This document shows positions 24,481-31,492 of a DNA stretch of 41,840 bases, piece by piece. The stretch comes from Rubneribacter badeniensis (GTDB taxonomy: Bacteria > Actinomycetota > Coriobacteriia > Coriobacteriales > Eggerthellaceae). Both the position numbers and the translations under genes were made by a program. Where the stretch lies: assembly GCF_002899695.1 (NCBI RefSeq), contig NZ_PPEL01000018.1:1-41840 (forward strand), given 5' to 3'. The notes below the pieces were generated by a model. It did no database searches. It was not told where the DNA came from and was given only the letters and a program-made list of their open reading frames with translations. Position 1 is the stretch's first letter, and the number at the start of each line of letters is the position of its first letter.

Positions 24481-25665
24481 ATGGTGAACGAGAGGATGCA
24501 CGGGCTGGGGGCCGAGCCGAGCGCGATTCGCGAGCTGTTCGCGTACGGGATGGCGCGCAAGGCCGAGATCGGCGACGAGAACGTGTTCGACTTCAGCATC
24601 GGCAACCCGAGCGTGCCCGCGCCCGACGCGGTGAAGGACGCCGCGCTCGCGCTGCTCGAGCAGCCGGCGGTGTCGCTGCACGGCTACTCGCCAGCGAGCG
24701 GCGTTCCCGAGGTGCGCGCGACCATCGCCGACAGCATCTGCCGCCGCTTCGGCATCGAGGCGTCGCCCGAGAACATCTACATGACCGTGGGCGCGGCGGC
24801 ATCCATCGCCATCAGCGTGTCGGCGGTGACCGAGCCGGGCGACGAGGTCATCGTCATCAGCCCGTACTTCCCCGAGTACAAGGTGTGGATCGAGACGGCG
24901 GGCTGCACCTGCGTCGAGGTGCCCGCGCACGTGCCCGACTTCCAGCCAGACATCGACGCCTTGGCCGCGGCCATCGGGCCGAAGACGAGCGCCGTCATCA
25001 TCAACACGCCCAACAACCCGGTGGGAGCGGTATACTCGCGCGCGAGCCTGGAGGCGTTGGCCGACCTGCTGAGCACGAAGGAGGCCGAGCTTGGACGCGA
25101 GCTGTACCTGATCAGCGACGAGCCGTACCGCGAGATCGTGTACGACGGCATCGAGGTGCCCTACGTGCCGAACGTGTACGCGCGCACGCTCGTGTGCTAC
25201 TCGTATTCCAAGTCGCTCTCGCTGCCGGGCGAGCGCATCGGGTACATCTACGTATCCGACCGCATGGACAATGCCGCGCAGGTGGTGGCCGCCGTGGCCG
25301 GCGCGGGCCGCGCGCTCGGCTACATCTGCGCGCCGGTGCTGTTCCAGCGCGTGATCGCCGCGTGCGTGGACGAGCCGAGCGACGTGGCGTCCTATGCGGC
25401 GAATCGCGCGTTGCTCACCGAGGGCTTGGCGGCGCTCGGCTACGAGTTCGTGGAGCCGCAGGGCGCGTTCTACCTGTGGGTGCGCGCGCTCGAGGATGAC
25501 GCGCAGACGTTCAGCGACCGCGCAAAGGCGCACGAGCTCTTGCTGGTCCCATCCGACAGCTTCGGCGTGGGCGGCTGGGTGCGCGTAAGCTACTGCATCG
25601 CGCGCGACACCATCGAGCGCTCGATGCCCGCGTTCAAAGCGCTCATGGAGGAGTACCGCGGGTAG
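24481..25665 (+). CDS. PLP-dependent aminotransferase class I/II (AspC-like)
   Basis: The product is 394 aa. Fold-type I signatures are visible: NTPNNPVG for PLP/substrate contact, SDEPYREIVYDG with the pyridine-binding Asp, and SYSKSLSLPGERIGY, in which Lys244 forms the Schiff base. The enzyme transfers the amino group between an amino acid and a 2-oxo acid in the cytoplasm; the exact amino acid cannot be assigned, with aspartate, aromatic or alanine types possible. GAGGAGTG precedes the ATG. It converges with the DUF4143 ATPase gene 9 bp after its stop; the CCCCTCC-GG-GGAGGGG hairpin at 25704-25719 inside that neighbour may serve as terminator. Confidence 0.9.
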   Translation: MVNERMHGLGAEPSAIRELFAYGMARKAEIGDENVFDFSIGNPSVPAPDAVKDAALALLEQPAVSLHGYSPASGVPEVRATIADSICRRFGIEASPENIYMTVGAAASIAISVSAVTEPGDEVIVISPYFPEYKVWIETAGCTCVEVPAHVPDFQPDIDALAAAIGPKTSAVIINTPNNPVGAVYSRASLEALADLLSTKEAELGRELYLISDEPYREIVYDGIEVPYVPNVYARTLVCYSYSKSLSLPGERIGYIYVSDRMDNAAQVVAAVAGAGRALGYICAPVLFQRVIAACVDEPSDVASYAANRALLTEGLAALGYEFVEPQGAFYLWVRALEDDAQTFSDRAKAHELLLVPSDSFGVGGWVRVSYCIARDTIERSMPAFKALMEEYRG

Positions 25666-25674
25666 TCGGGGCCC

Positions 25675-26898
25675 TTACAGATACGAGAGCGGAAGCGCCC
25701 ACACCCCTCCGGGGAGGGGAAGCGGCGCTTTCGTTTGGCAGACAACCGCGCCGGGTTGGCGCTCGTATCCCTTGAACGTTTCGAGAAGGGGGAATGCCTT
25801 CGCATCGGCAGGGCGCGCCACCTCGGCTTTCTTTATCTCGACGGGGTACAGCCGCATGCCCTGCTCGATGACGAGGTCTATCTCGTGACCTCCGGAATCG
25901 CGGTAATAGTACAGCGTCGGCATGATGCCGCTTGCGTTGAGGAAGCTCTTCGCCACCTCTGCAATAACGTAGCCCTCGAAGAAGGCTCCGGCTTGCTGGC
26001 TGTTCTCAATCTCGCGAGGTGACGCGTATCCGCACAGGCGTGCGGCGAGCCCGGAGTTGAGAAAGTAGAGTTTAGGGGTCTTGACGAGCCGTTTCGTTGC
26101 GCTCGCGGTGAACGGCTTCAGAAGGTGCACGATGTTCGATGCCTCGAGGACGGAAAGCCACCGATCAATGGTTTGGAAGCTGGCGTCCGTCTTGTTGGCA
26201 AGGTCGGATTTGTTGAGCATTTGTCCATGAGACTGTGCGAGGATGCCCATGAAGCGATTGAACTTCGCCAGGTCGCCTACGTGGGCCAAATCGCGCACAT
26301 CGCGTCTCACGTACGTTTCGATGTACGAATCGTAGTAGCGCGTGATGCTCATGGAATGATCGACGGCGAGCTCGGGGAGATCTCCGCGAAAGATGTCCTC
26401 CCAAACATCGGATTCCCCGCTTGCAATCGGGTTACGCCGCTCAACGTAGTCGCCCGTGGGCACAAAGGGCTCCTTGAATGGGTCGCGACGCAGCTCTCTT
26501 GAGGAAAGGCCGAGCATTTCCACGATGCCGGCCCGTCCGGCAAGGGATTCGTCGACCCCTTGCATCATTTGGAAACGCTGCGATCCCGTCAGGAAAAGGC
26601 GGCCTTTCGTGCGGGGCTGGGCATCTGCCTCCAACTTCACGTAGCGGAACAGACTGGGAGCGTATTGCACTTCGTCGATGATCGCCGGCTTGCTCAACGA
26701 ACGCAAGAAACGCTCCGGCTCCTGTTCTGCCGAATCGAGCGCGTCAAGCCGGTCGAGGGTCGTGTACGAAGCGTCGGGAAGAAGCTCGCGGAGGAGCGTG
26801 GTCTTGCCCACTTGGCGGGGACCCGTCACCAGGGTGACGGGGAAGGTGCGAGCAGTCTCTTCGACCACGTTCGATAGGTGTCGAGGAATATAGTTCAA
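25675..26898 (-). CDS. AAA ATPase with DUF4143 domain
   Basis: The product is 407 aa from TTG at 26898, which has GAAGGGAG at proper distance and gives the family's usual beginning (NYIPRHLSNVV). An ATG at 26949 is in frame but lies inside the promoter palindrome. The Walker A motif is GPRQVGKTT; AIIDEVQYAP is Walker B, and LTGSQ is the sensor region. The C-terminal DUF4143 has a restriction-endonuclease-like core (GGHEIDLVIEQ with VEIKKAEV, the D-x(n)-E-x-K pattern). These proteins are common in anaerobes, often near mobile or defence loci, with unknown function. A promoter with a 50-bp dyad controls it, suggesting autoregulation. Confidence 0.9.
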   Translation of the reverse strand: MNYIPRHLSNVVEETARTFPVTLVTGPRQVGKTTLLRELLPDASYTTLDRLDALDSAEQEPERFLRSLSKPAIIDEVQYAPSLFRYVKLEADAQPRTKGRLFLTGSQRFQMMQGVDESLAGRAGIVEMLGLSSRELRRDPFKEPFVPTGDYVERRNPIASGESDVWEDIFRGDLPELAVDHSMSITRYYDSYIETYVRRDVRDLAHVGDLAKFNRFMGILAQSHGQMLNKSDLANKTDASFQTIDRWLSVLEASNIVHLLKPFTASATKRLVKTPKLYFLNSGLAARLCGYASPREIENSQQAGAFFEGYVIAEVAKSFLNASGIMPTLYYYRDSGGHEIDLVIEQGMRLYPVEIKKAEVARPADAKAFPLLETFKGYERQPGAVVCQTKAPLPLPGGVWALPLSYL

Positions 26899-26930
26899 TG
26901 CTCGCTCCCTTCGTCGTGCAATTTCACAAG

Positions 26931-26980
26931 TTGACTTTATGATTTGCATGAAGTGTAGATGCGAATTTGCATAAAGTCAA
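26931..26980 (-). promoter_or_regulatory. Palindromic operator-promoter of the DUF4143 gene
   Basis: The ends TTGACTTTATG (26931-26941) and CATAAAGTCAA (26970-26980) form an 11-bp perfect inverted repeat, with further partial symmetry inside (ATTTGCAT and ATGCGAATTTGCAT). On the minus strand the right arm supplies the -35 TTGACT (26980-26975), followed after 17 bp by TACACT (26957-26952). The local AT richness contrasts with the surroundings. Confidence 0.7.
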
Positions 26981-27038
26981 ACACGCGAACTGTTAGCTGG
27001 CGGTTTGCTGCCGGGTGGAATGTTGGATGTTGAGGTAT

Positions 27039-28091
27039 CTACAACAGCGCGAGCAGTTCGTCCACGGCTTCCGGTCGGGTGGCCCAGCTGGTGGCGAAGC
27101 GCACGACGGTGCGTCCGTCGGGTGTGCGCTCCCAGAAGCCGAACGACGCGTGGCGAGCGAGGCGTTCGCGGGCGGCGTCGTCCAGCACGACGAACTGCTG
27201 GTTCGTGGGCGAGGCGAGGTGCAGCTCGTAGCCCTTCGCGCGGAAGCCGTCGGCCAGGCGCTGCGCCAGCTCCACTGCGTGCCGTCCGGCGTTCTCGTAG
27301 CGCAGGGCCAGGGTGCCGTCCGGCCCTTCCTCCTGCTCGAACAGCACGTCGAACTGCAGCCCGAGGAAGCGTCCCTTCGCCAGCAGCGCCCCGCGCTTCT
27401 TCATGAGCGTGAAGAAGTGGTCGTCCAGCCCCGGCCTCGTGAACACCACGGCCTCGCCGCACAGCGCGCCCACCTTCGTGCCGCCGATGTAGAACGCGTC
27501 GCACAGGCGCGCGATGTCGGGCAGTGTGACGTCGGCGCCTGCGACGGCCAGGCCGTAGCCGAGGCGCGCACCGTCCATGAACAGGCGCATGCCGAAGTCG
27601 CGGCACACCTGCGCGAGCGCTTCCAGTTCTGCCAGCGAATACACGGTGCCGTACTCGGTGGGATGCGAGATATACACCGCGCCCGGTGCCACGATGTGCT
27701 CGCGGTTCTCGTCGGCCCAGTACGCCTCGCACAACGCGCGCACCTCGGCGGCGTCCAACTTGCCGTCGTGCTGCGGCAGCGGCAGCGTCTTGCGCCCGCA
27801 CGCCTCCACGGCGCCGGCCTCATGGGCGGTGATGTGCCCGGTCGTGGCGCACACGATGCCTTCCCAAGGGCGCAGGATCTGGTCGGCTACGGCGGCGTTC
27901 GCCTGCGTGCCGCCCACGAGGAAGTACACGGCCGCGTCGGGCGCTTCGCACGCCTCGCGGATGCGCGCACGGGCGCGCTCGCACGCCTCGTCGGTGCCGT
28001 AGCCGCTCGTCTGGTCGAGGTTCGTGGCAACGAGGCGCTCGATGATGGCCGGGTGGGCGCCTTCCAGATAGTCGCTGTCGAAGTGGAGCAT
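27039..28091 (-). CDS. Threonine aldolase-family PLP enzyme
   Basis: The product is 350 aa. The start at 28091 is chosen for the AAAGGAC RBS and the family beginning MLHFDSDYLEGAHPAI; a much longer open frame upstream is compositional. The motifs fit low-specificity threonine aldolases (beta-eliminating lyase fold): SGYGTDEAC, the glycine-rich VGGTQANA, FMDGARLGYGL with the PLP-binding Asp, and FYIGGTKVGAL with the Schiff-base Lys. It would cleave threonine or allo-threonine to glycine and acetaldehyde in the cytoplasm. It has no operon partners in view. Confidence 0.9.
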   Translation of the reverse strand: MLHFDSDYLEGAHPAIIERLVATNLDQTSGYGTDEACERARARIREACEAPDAAVYFLVGGTQANAAVADQILRPWEGIVCATTGHITAHEAGAVEACGRKTLPLPQHDGKLDAAEVRALCEAYWADENREHIVAPGAVYISHPTEYGTVYSLAELEALAQVCRDFGMRLFMDGARLGYGLAVAGADVTLPDIARLCDAFYIGGTKVGALCGEAVVFTRPGLDDHFFTLMKKRGALLAKGRFLGLQFDVLFEQEEGPDGTLALRYENAGRHAVELAQRLADGFRAKGYELHLASPTNQQFVVLDDAARERLARHASFGFWERTPDGRTVVRFATSWATRPEAVDELLALL

Positions 28092-28712
28092 GGGGGCGGG
28101 TCCTTTCGTGAGGTCGGGTTGCGCTTTGGCGTGCGGTGTCTGCCCTGTCGCATGATACCGCGTTTCGCCCCTTCTTGCGCGTCCCTTGTTTGCTTTCGCC
28201 CGTTTCTGCTCGTTTCGCTCGTGTTGGTCGCAGGCGTTTCGGGTTCGCTTCTGTTGCTGCGCGCATCTGGAGGCACGGTGCGGCATTGGGTTGACGAAGT
28301 CCGCTTGCGTCCGTTTGCTGCCGCTTGCAGCTGGCCGCTGTCTTGCATGTGCGTCGCGCATGCCGGCTGACCGAACGCTTCGCGCTCGCTGCTCTTCGGG
28401 TCGCGCGTCACGCAAGCCGCCGTTGCGCTCTGCGCGCCCCTCCTTGTAGGCCCGCGTGCCGCGTGCTCGGCTAGTGCGTCTGCCGAGCATCGGGGAAGGG
28501 GCCATGCGCATCGGCCGTGCTCGCTGGGCGTTTGAGCGCATCGCGCTTGCGCTGCGTCTCCCGCTGCGCTCTCGCCGCCCATCCGCATCGCGCCCGCCGC
28601 CCGCCTGCTCGCGCGCCCATCCGCATCGCGCCCGCTGCCCGCCTGCTCGCGCGCCCATTCGCGCCGCCCTCCGTCCGCGCCGCCCGCGCCGTGGGCTACG
28701 CGCCCGCTTCGC
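28092..28712. other. Gene-free GC-rich stretch
   Basis: 621 bp without a supported gene, although several long frames are open because of GC content. The right half is strongly C/G biased and includes the 38-bp tandem repeat. It separates the threonine aldolase start from the 3' end of the LuxR 5 gene. Confidence 0.55.
28580..28664. repeat. 38-bp tandem repeat
   Basis: Two copies (28580-28617 and 28618-28655) differ at one base, followed by a partial third copy that diverges after a few bases. The unit starts CATCCGCATCGCGCCC. It is non-coding and adjacent to the LuxR 5 stop. Confidence 0.8.
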
Positions 28713-30369
28713 TCACGACGCGTATTGCTCGAGGTAGTCGATGATCTCCTGCCGGGAGTGCAGACCCGTTTTCGCGTAGATGCGCTTGATGTGCGCGTGC
28801 GCGGTGCCCTGCGTGATGAACAGTTCCTCGGCCACGCGTTTCTGCGTGTGGCCGAGCGCGTACAGTGCGAGCACCTCCACCTCCCGCTCGGACAGTAGGA
28901 ACTGCTTGCCCATCTCCTCGGCGTTGTGCTGCATGGACGCCTGCCGAAGTTCGGACATGCTCTCGTTCTCGTCGAGCGCCATCAGCTTCGCCAAAACGCC
29001 CGTGCTCGATTGCCGCGCGCCCGCGTGCTCCTGCTCGTCGGAGCTGCGGAGTGCGATGGCCAAAAACTGCACGAACACCACCTGCGTGGACAGCACGAGG
29101 AACCCGCCCATGACGGCGTTCATCAGCATGTCATTGGTGGAGATGGGATATGCCTCCATCAGTGCCACGCGCGACACCGCACGGCATCCCAGCCACACGA
29201 GCCAGGCGGCGATGGCGTAGTAGTACGGATCGCGCCAGCCGTAGCTCATGAACGCGATGATGACGTACCAGGTGAACGCCACCATCAGCGCGTTCAGCGT
29301 GGTGGTGAACACCGCTCCGATGTCGAGCATGTCGGGAAACGCCGCGTACGCGATGAGCGCCAGGCAGGCAAGAAGCTCCATGACAACGAACGCGCCCACG
29401 GTCATGACGTGCTGCTTGCGCATGAGCACGAGCACGATGAGCGTGCCGCTGACGATGACGGTCAGCACGCCGTACGCCATACGTGTGGTCGTTACGAATG
29501 CGATGGCCTCGCCGTTGGGATAGCCGCGCAAAAGCCCGATGACGATGGAAAGGCATCCGATGCCTATGGCCGTGGCCGCAAGCAGCTGCTTGCTTTGGAT
29601 CACGGTTTTCGCGAAGCTGAAGTAATCGTGCGCGAGCGTGGGCGAGGCGATGCGGTAGGGCTGGGCGCGCTTTCGCGCCCACAGCATGCAGGGATACTGC
29701 ACGAGCACGAGCGCCATGGCCGCCAGGTAGGCGGCGGTGTCAGGCAAAAATGCACACAGGCTGATCTCCACCTCGCTGAGGATGAGCGCGGAGAACACGA
29801 ATACGACCGCCACCGTGGTGCTCGTGCCGCGCGCCCGGCGCAGCCAGTAGAAGATGGCGCCCGACGCGACGAGCGTGCAGAGGGCGCTCAGCGCGAACTG
29901 CGCTTCGTCGCTGCCCCCCCCCCCTCGCCGTTTTGAGCGCCGCCATAGCCAGCAGGCATAGCGCCTCGAGCGCGATGCACGTGCGAGCGAGCAGATTCGT
30001 GGCGCGCTTGCCGACGGTCTTTCCGGTGAACAGCAGGATGAAGAAGAACACCGCCAGCACGGCAAGCGCCACCAGCATGGCCCCGTCGGTGAGCAGACCT
30101 TGGTCGGTGCTCGTGTAGCTGCCGTAACTGGCTACGATGAGGCCCGCGCGCGAAAACGCCAGCCCCAGCACGAGCGGCCAGAGCATCGCGTAGCGGGTGA
30201 GCGCCCGCACCGCTTCTCCCAAGCGGGGTCGGGCGTTGCCGGTGGCATCCGAGCCGGCATGGACTGCGGTTTCCGACTGGGCGGCTCCTTGGGCGCGTCC
30301 TGCCGGTCTTGTCTTATCGGCAAAGGCACCGCCGGTTTGAGCGGCCTCTTGAGATGTTCGCGGCGTCAA
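28713..30369 (-). pseudogene. Membrane LuxR-family regulator 5, out of frame at a G11 tract (possibly phase variable)
   Basis: The N-terminal part is read from TTG at 30369: a hydrophilic leader, then membrane segments ending LLAMAALKTARGGG. The remaining membrane segments and LuxR helix-turn-helix (LSEREVEVLALYALGHTQKR, TQGTAHAHIKRIYAKT) are in another frame ending at 28713. The switch point is a run of 11 G on the coding strand (29924-29914). With 10 or 13 G the frames join into a protein of about 548 aa, the size of LuxR regulator 3 (539 aa), with the hydrophobic pattern continuing. With 11 G only a 209-aa truncated product is made. All other sequence is intact, so a reversible slippage switch is plausible; a sequencing miscount is the alternative. 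It is divergent from the NifU-like operon. Confidence 0.8.
29914..29924 (-). repeat. G11 slippage tract inside LuxR regulator 5
   Basis: Eleven C on the plus strand (G on the coding strand), preceded in coding sense by ACGGCGA and followed by CAGCGACGAAG. Loss of one G, or gain of two, restores a single reading frame across the gene. Confidence 0.9.
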
Positions 30370-30375
30370 AACTCG

Positions 30376-30387
30376 CCCCCCCCCCTC
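30376..30387 (-). promoter_or_regulatory. Unusual ribosome binding site of LuxR 5 containing a G8 run
   Basis: On the coding strand AGGAGG merges into a run of eight G followed by CGAGTT and the TTG start (30369-30367). Slippage in this run would change the Shine-Dalgarno/start spacing and hence translation. This is a second mutable tract on the same gene. Confidence 0.6.
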
Positions 30388-30432
30388 CTTTTGTGCGCAT
30401 TGTCAAGCCAACGATAAACGCCATTGCGGACT

Positions 30433-30462
30433 ATTGTAGTCAATTTTCCAGGCGAATGACAC
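30433..30462 (-). promoter_or_regulatory. Candidate promoter of LuxR 5
   Basis: On the minus strand GTGTCA (30462-30457) and TACAAT (30438-30433) are 18 bp apart, about 64 bp before the TTG start. TTGACT overlaps the spacer and could be an alternative -35. Confidence 0.4.
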
Positions 30463-30558
30463 GTGCTCGGCACATTATCTTCGGGAAGGGGCGTTTGGAT
30501 GCTGGTTGACTGAGTTGGACTTCCTTTCGGATGCTTCGCGCAGGGGAAATCCTCCTTT

Positions 30559-30602
30559 TATCCTCAAAGAGGGGATGAGGGACGCGTCCGTTTGGGCACT
30601 AT
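30559..30602 (+). promoter_or_regulatory. 7-3-7 operator and -10 of the NifU-like operon
   Basis: TATCCTC-AAA-GAGGGGA (30559-30575) is followed after exactly 21 bp by CACTAT (30597-30602). The same half-site GAGGGGA and the same 21-bp gap occur before the ferredoxin operon at 36088. The transcript would have a leader of about 275 nt containing the tandem repeats at 30641-30795. The site also lies upstream of the divergent LuxR 5 promoter. Confidence 0.5.
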
Positions 30603-30640
30603 GGGGTTGTGCGAGAGGAGCGGTCGGCCCGCGACGTGCG

Positions 30641-30795
30641 AAGCGCCGGAAGCGCCGGGAGCGCCGAGGGCGACGGCAGCGCTAGAGGGGCCGAGGGCAC
30701 GGCAGCGCCAGAAGGGCCGAGGGCGCGGCAGCGCCGGAAAGGCTGCGAGCGTTGGATATCGGGCGTCGGGCGTCGGGTGCCGGGTGCCGGACGGC
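30641..30795. repeat. Nested tandem repeats in the leader of the NifU-like operon
   Basis: Three short repeat types follow one another: a 9-bp AGCGCCGGA-like unit (about 30642-30668), a 26-bp unit in three imperfect copies (about 30661-30740; GGCCGAGGGC-CGGCAGCGCC core) and a 7-bp unit GGGCGTC/GGGTGCC in five imperfect copies (30761-30795). All are upstream of the true start at 30884. Confidence 0.7.
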
Positions 30796-30883
30796 GTTGG
30801 GCGCGCGTCTGCGGCACGCGACGCGTGAACATGCGGGTGCGCGAAGCGCCGGGTCCGACCGTCGAGCGATAAGGAGCAAGCGC

Positions 30884-31489
30884 ATGGGAGAGTCGAGAAA
30901 CGTCTACGTCGAGCCGGATGAGCGCGCGGTCATCCGCACGGCCGACGTGTACCAAACCGAGGTGGAAGCCGGCACGGCGGGGTATTCCGACACGCTGCTG
31001 TCGGTGGTGGCCAATTTCAAGAACAGCGGCGCGCCCGAAGGGTTCAACGCCCAGTGCATGGTGGGGAAGTCGAAGCGCGGCGAGGTCGCGTTGCGCCTGT
31101 TCGCCGTCATCGACCCCGAGACGGAGACGTTCGTGCGCGCGGGCTTCAAGACGCGCGGTTGTCTGGCCATGACGGCGTGTGCGAGCGTCGTGTGCTCGAT
31201 GATCGAGGGCAGGACGTTCGCCGAAGCCCTGGCCATCACGCCCGACGACGTGAAGGCGGCTCTTGACGGCGTGCCGTGGGACAAGCTTCACACCACATAC
31301 TTCGCCGCCGAGGGGGTGCGGGCGCTCATCGGGGACTTCATCATCAACCGCGGTGGCGCGATCGCCGATCTCGATGCCGTGGTGCCGTGCGACGAGCTGT
31401 CCCTTTCCTGCGCCATGTGCGAGCACTGCTCGCTGCGCGACGCGCGCATTGAGCTGCAGTTCGGTCCGGCGGCCGACGAGGAGGCGTAG
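30884..31489 (+). CDS. NifU/IscU-like iron-sulfur scaffold with unusual cysteine set
   Basis: The product is 201 aa. The ATG at 30884 has AAGGAG at 30871-30876. The NifU_N fold pattern is present: Cys58 (NAQCMVGK), FKTRGCLAMTACASVV (Cys93), EGRTFAEAL-ITPDDV, then W-KLHTTYFAAEGVRALIGDF. In classical scaffolds the last motif is K-(I/L)-HC; here Cys is replaced by Thr137. Extra cysteines at 99, 104, 169, 176, 179 and 182 (C-x2-C-x2-C at 176-182) may supply another site. It probably assembles or delivers Fe-S clusters for the iron-sulfur-rich reductases nearby, since its operator matches theirs. It is coupled to the next gene, 3 nt downstream. Confidence 0.8.
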   Translation: MGESRNVYVEPDERAVIRTADVYQTEVEAGTAGYSDTLLSVVANFKNSGAPEGFNAQCMVGKSKRGEVALRLFAVIDPETETFVRAGFKTRGCLAMTACASVVCSMIEGRTFAEALAITPDDVKAALDGVPWDKLHTTYFAAEGVRALIGDFIINRGGAIADLDAVVPCDELSLSCAMCEHCSLRDARIELQFGPAADEEA

Positions 31490-31492
31490 AGC

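Noticed and set aside
26899-26949. ATG at 26949 as start of the DUF4143 gene
   Set aside because: It lies within the promoter palindrome, upstream of the predicted transcription start. The TTG at 26898 has the RBS and the family-typical N-terminus.
28092-28658. N-terminal extension of the threonine aldolase frame (up to 539 aa)
   Set aside because: The added 189 residues are Arg-rich and low complexity. The family start with an RBS is at 28091.
28580-28664. 38-bp repeats as a CRISPR-like array
   Set aside because: The copies are directly adjacent with no spacers and no cas genes are near; it is a simple tandem duplication.
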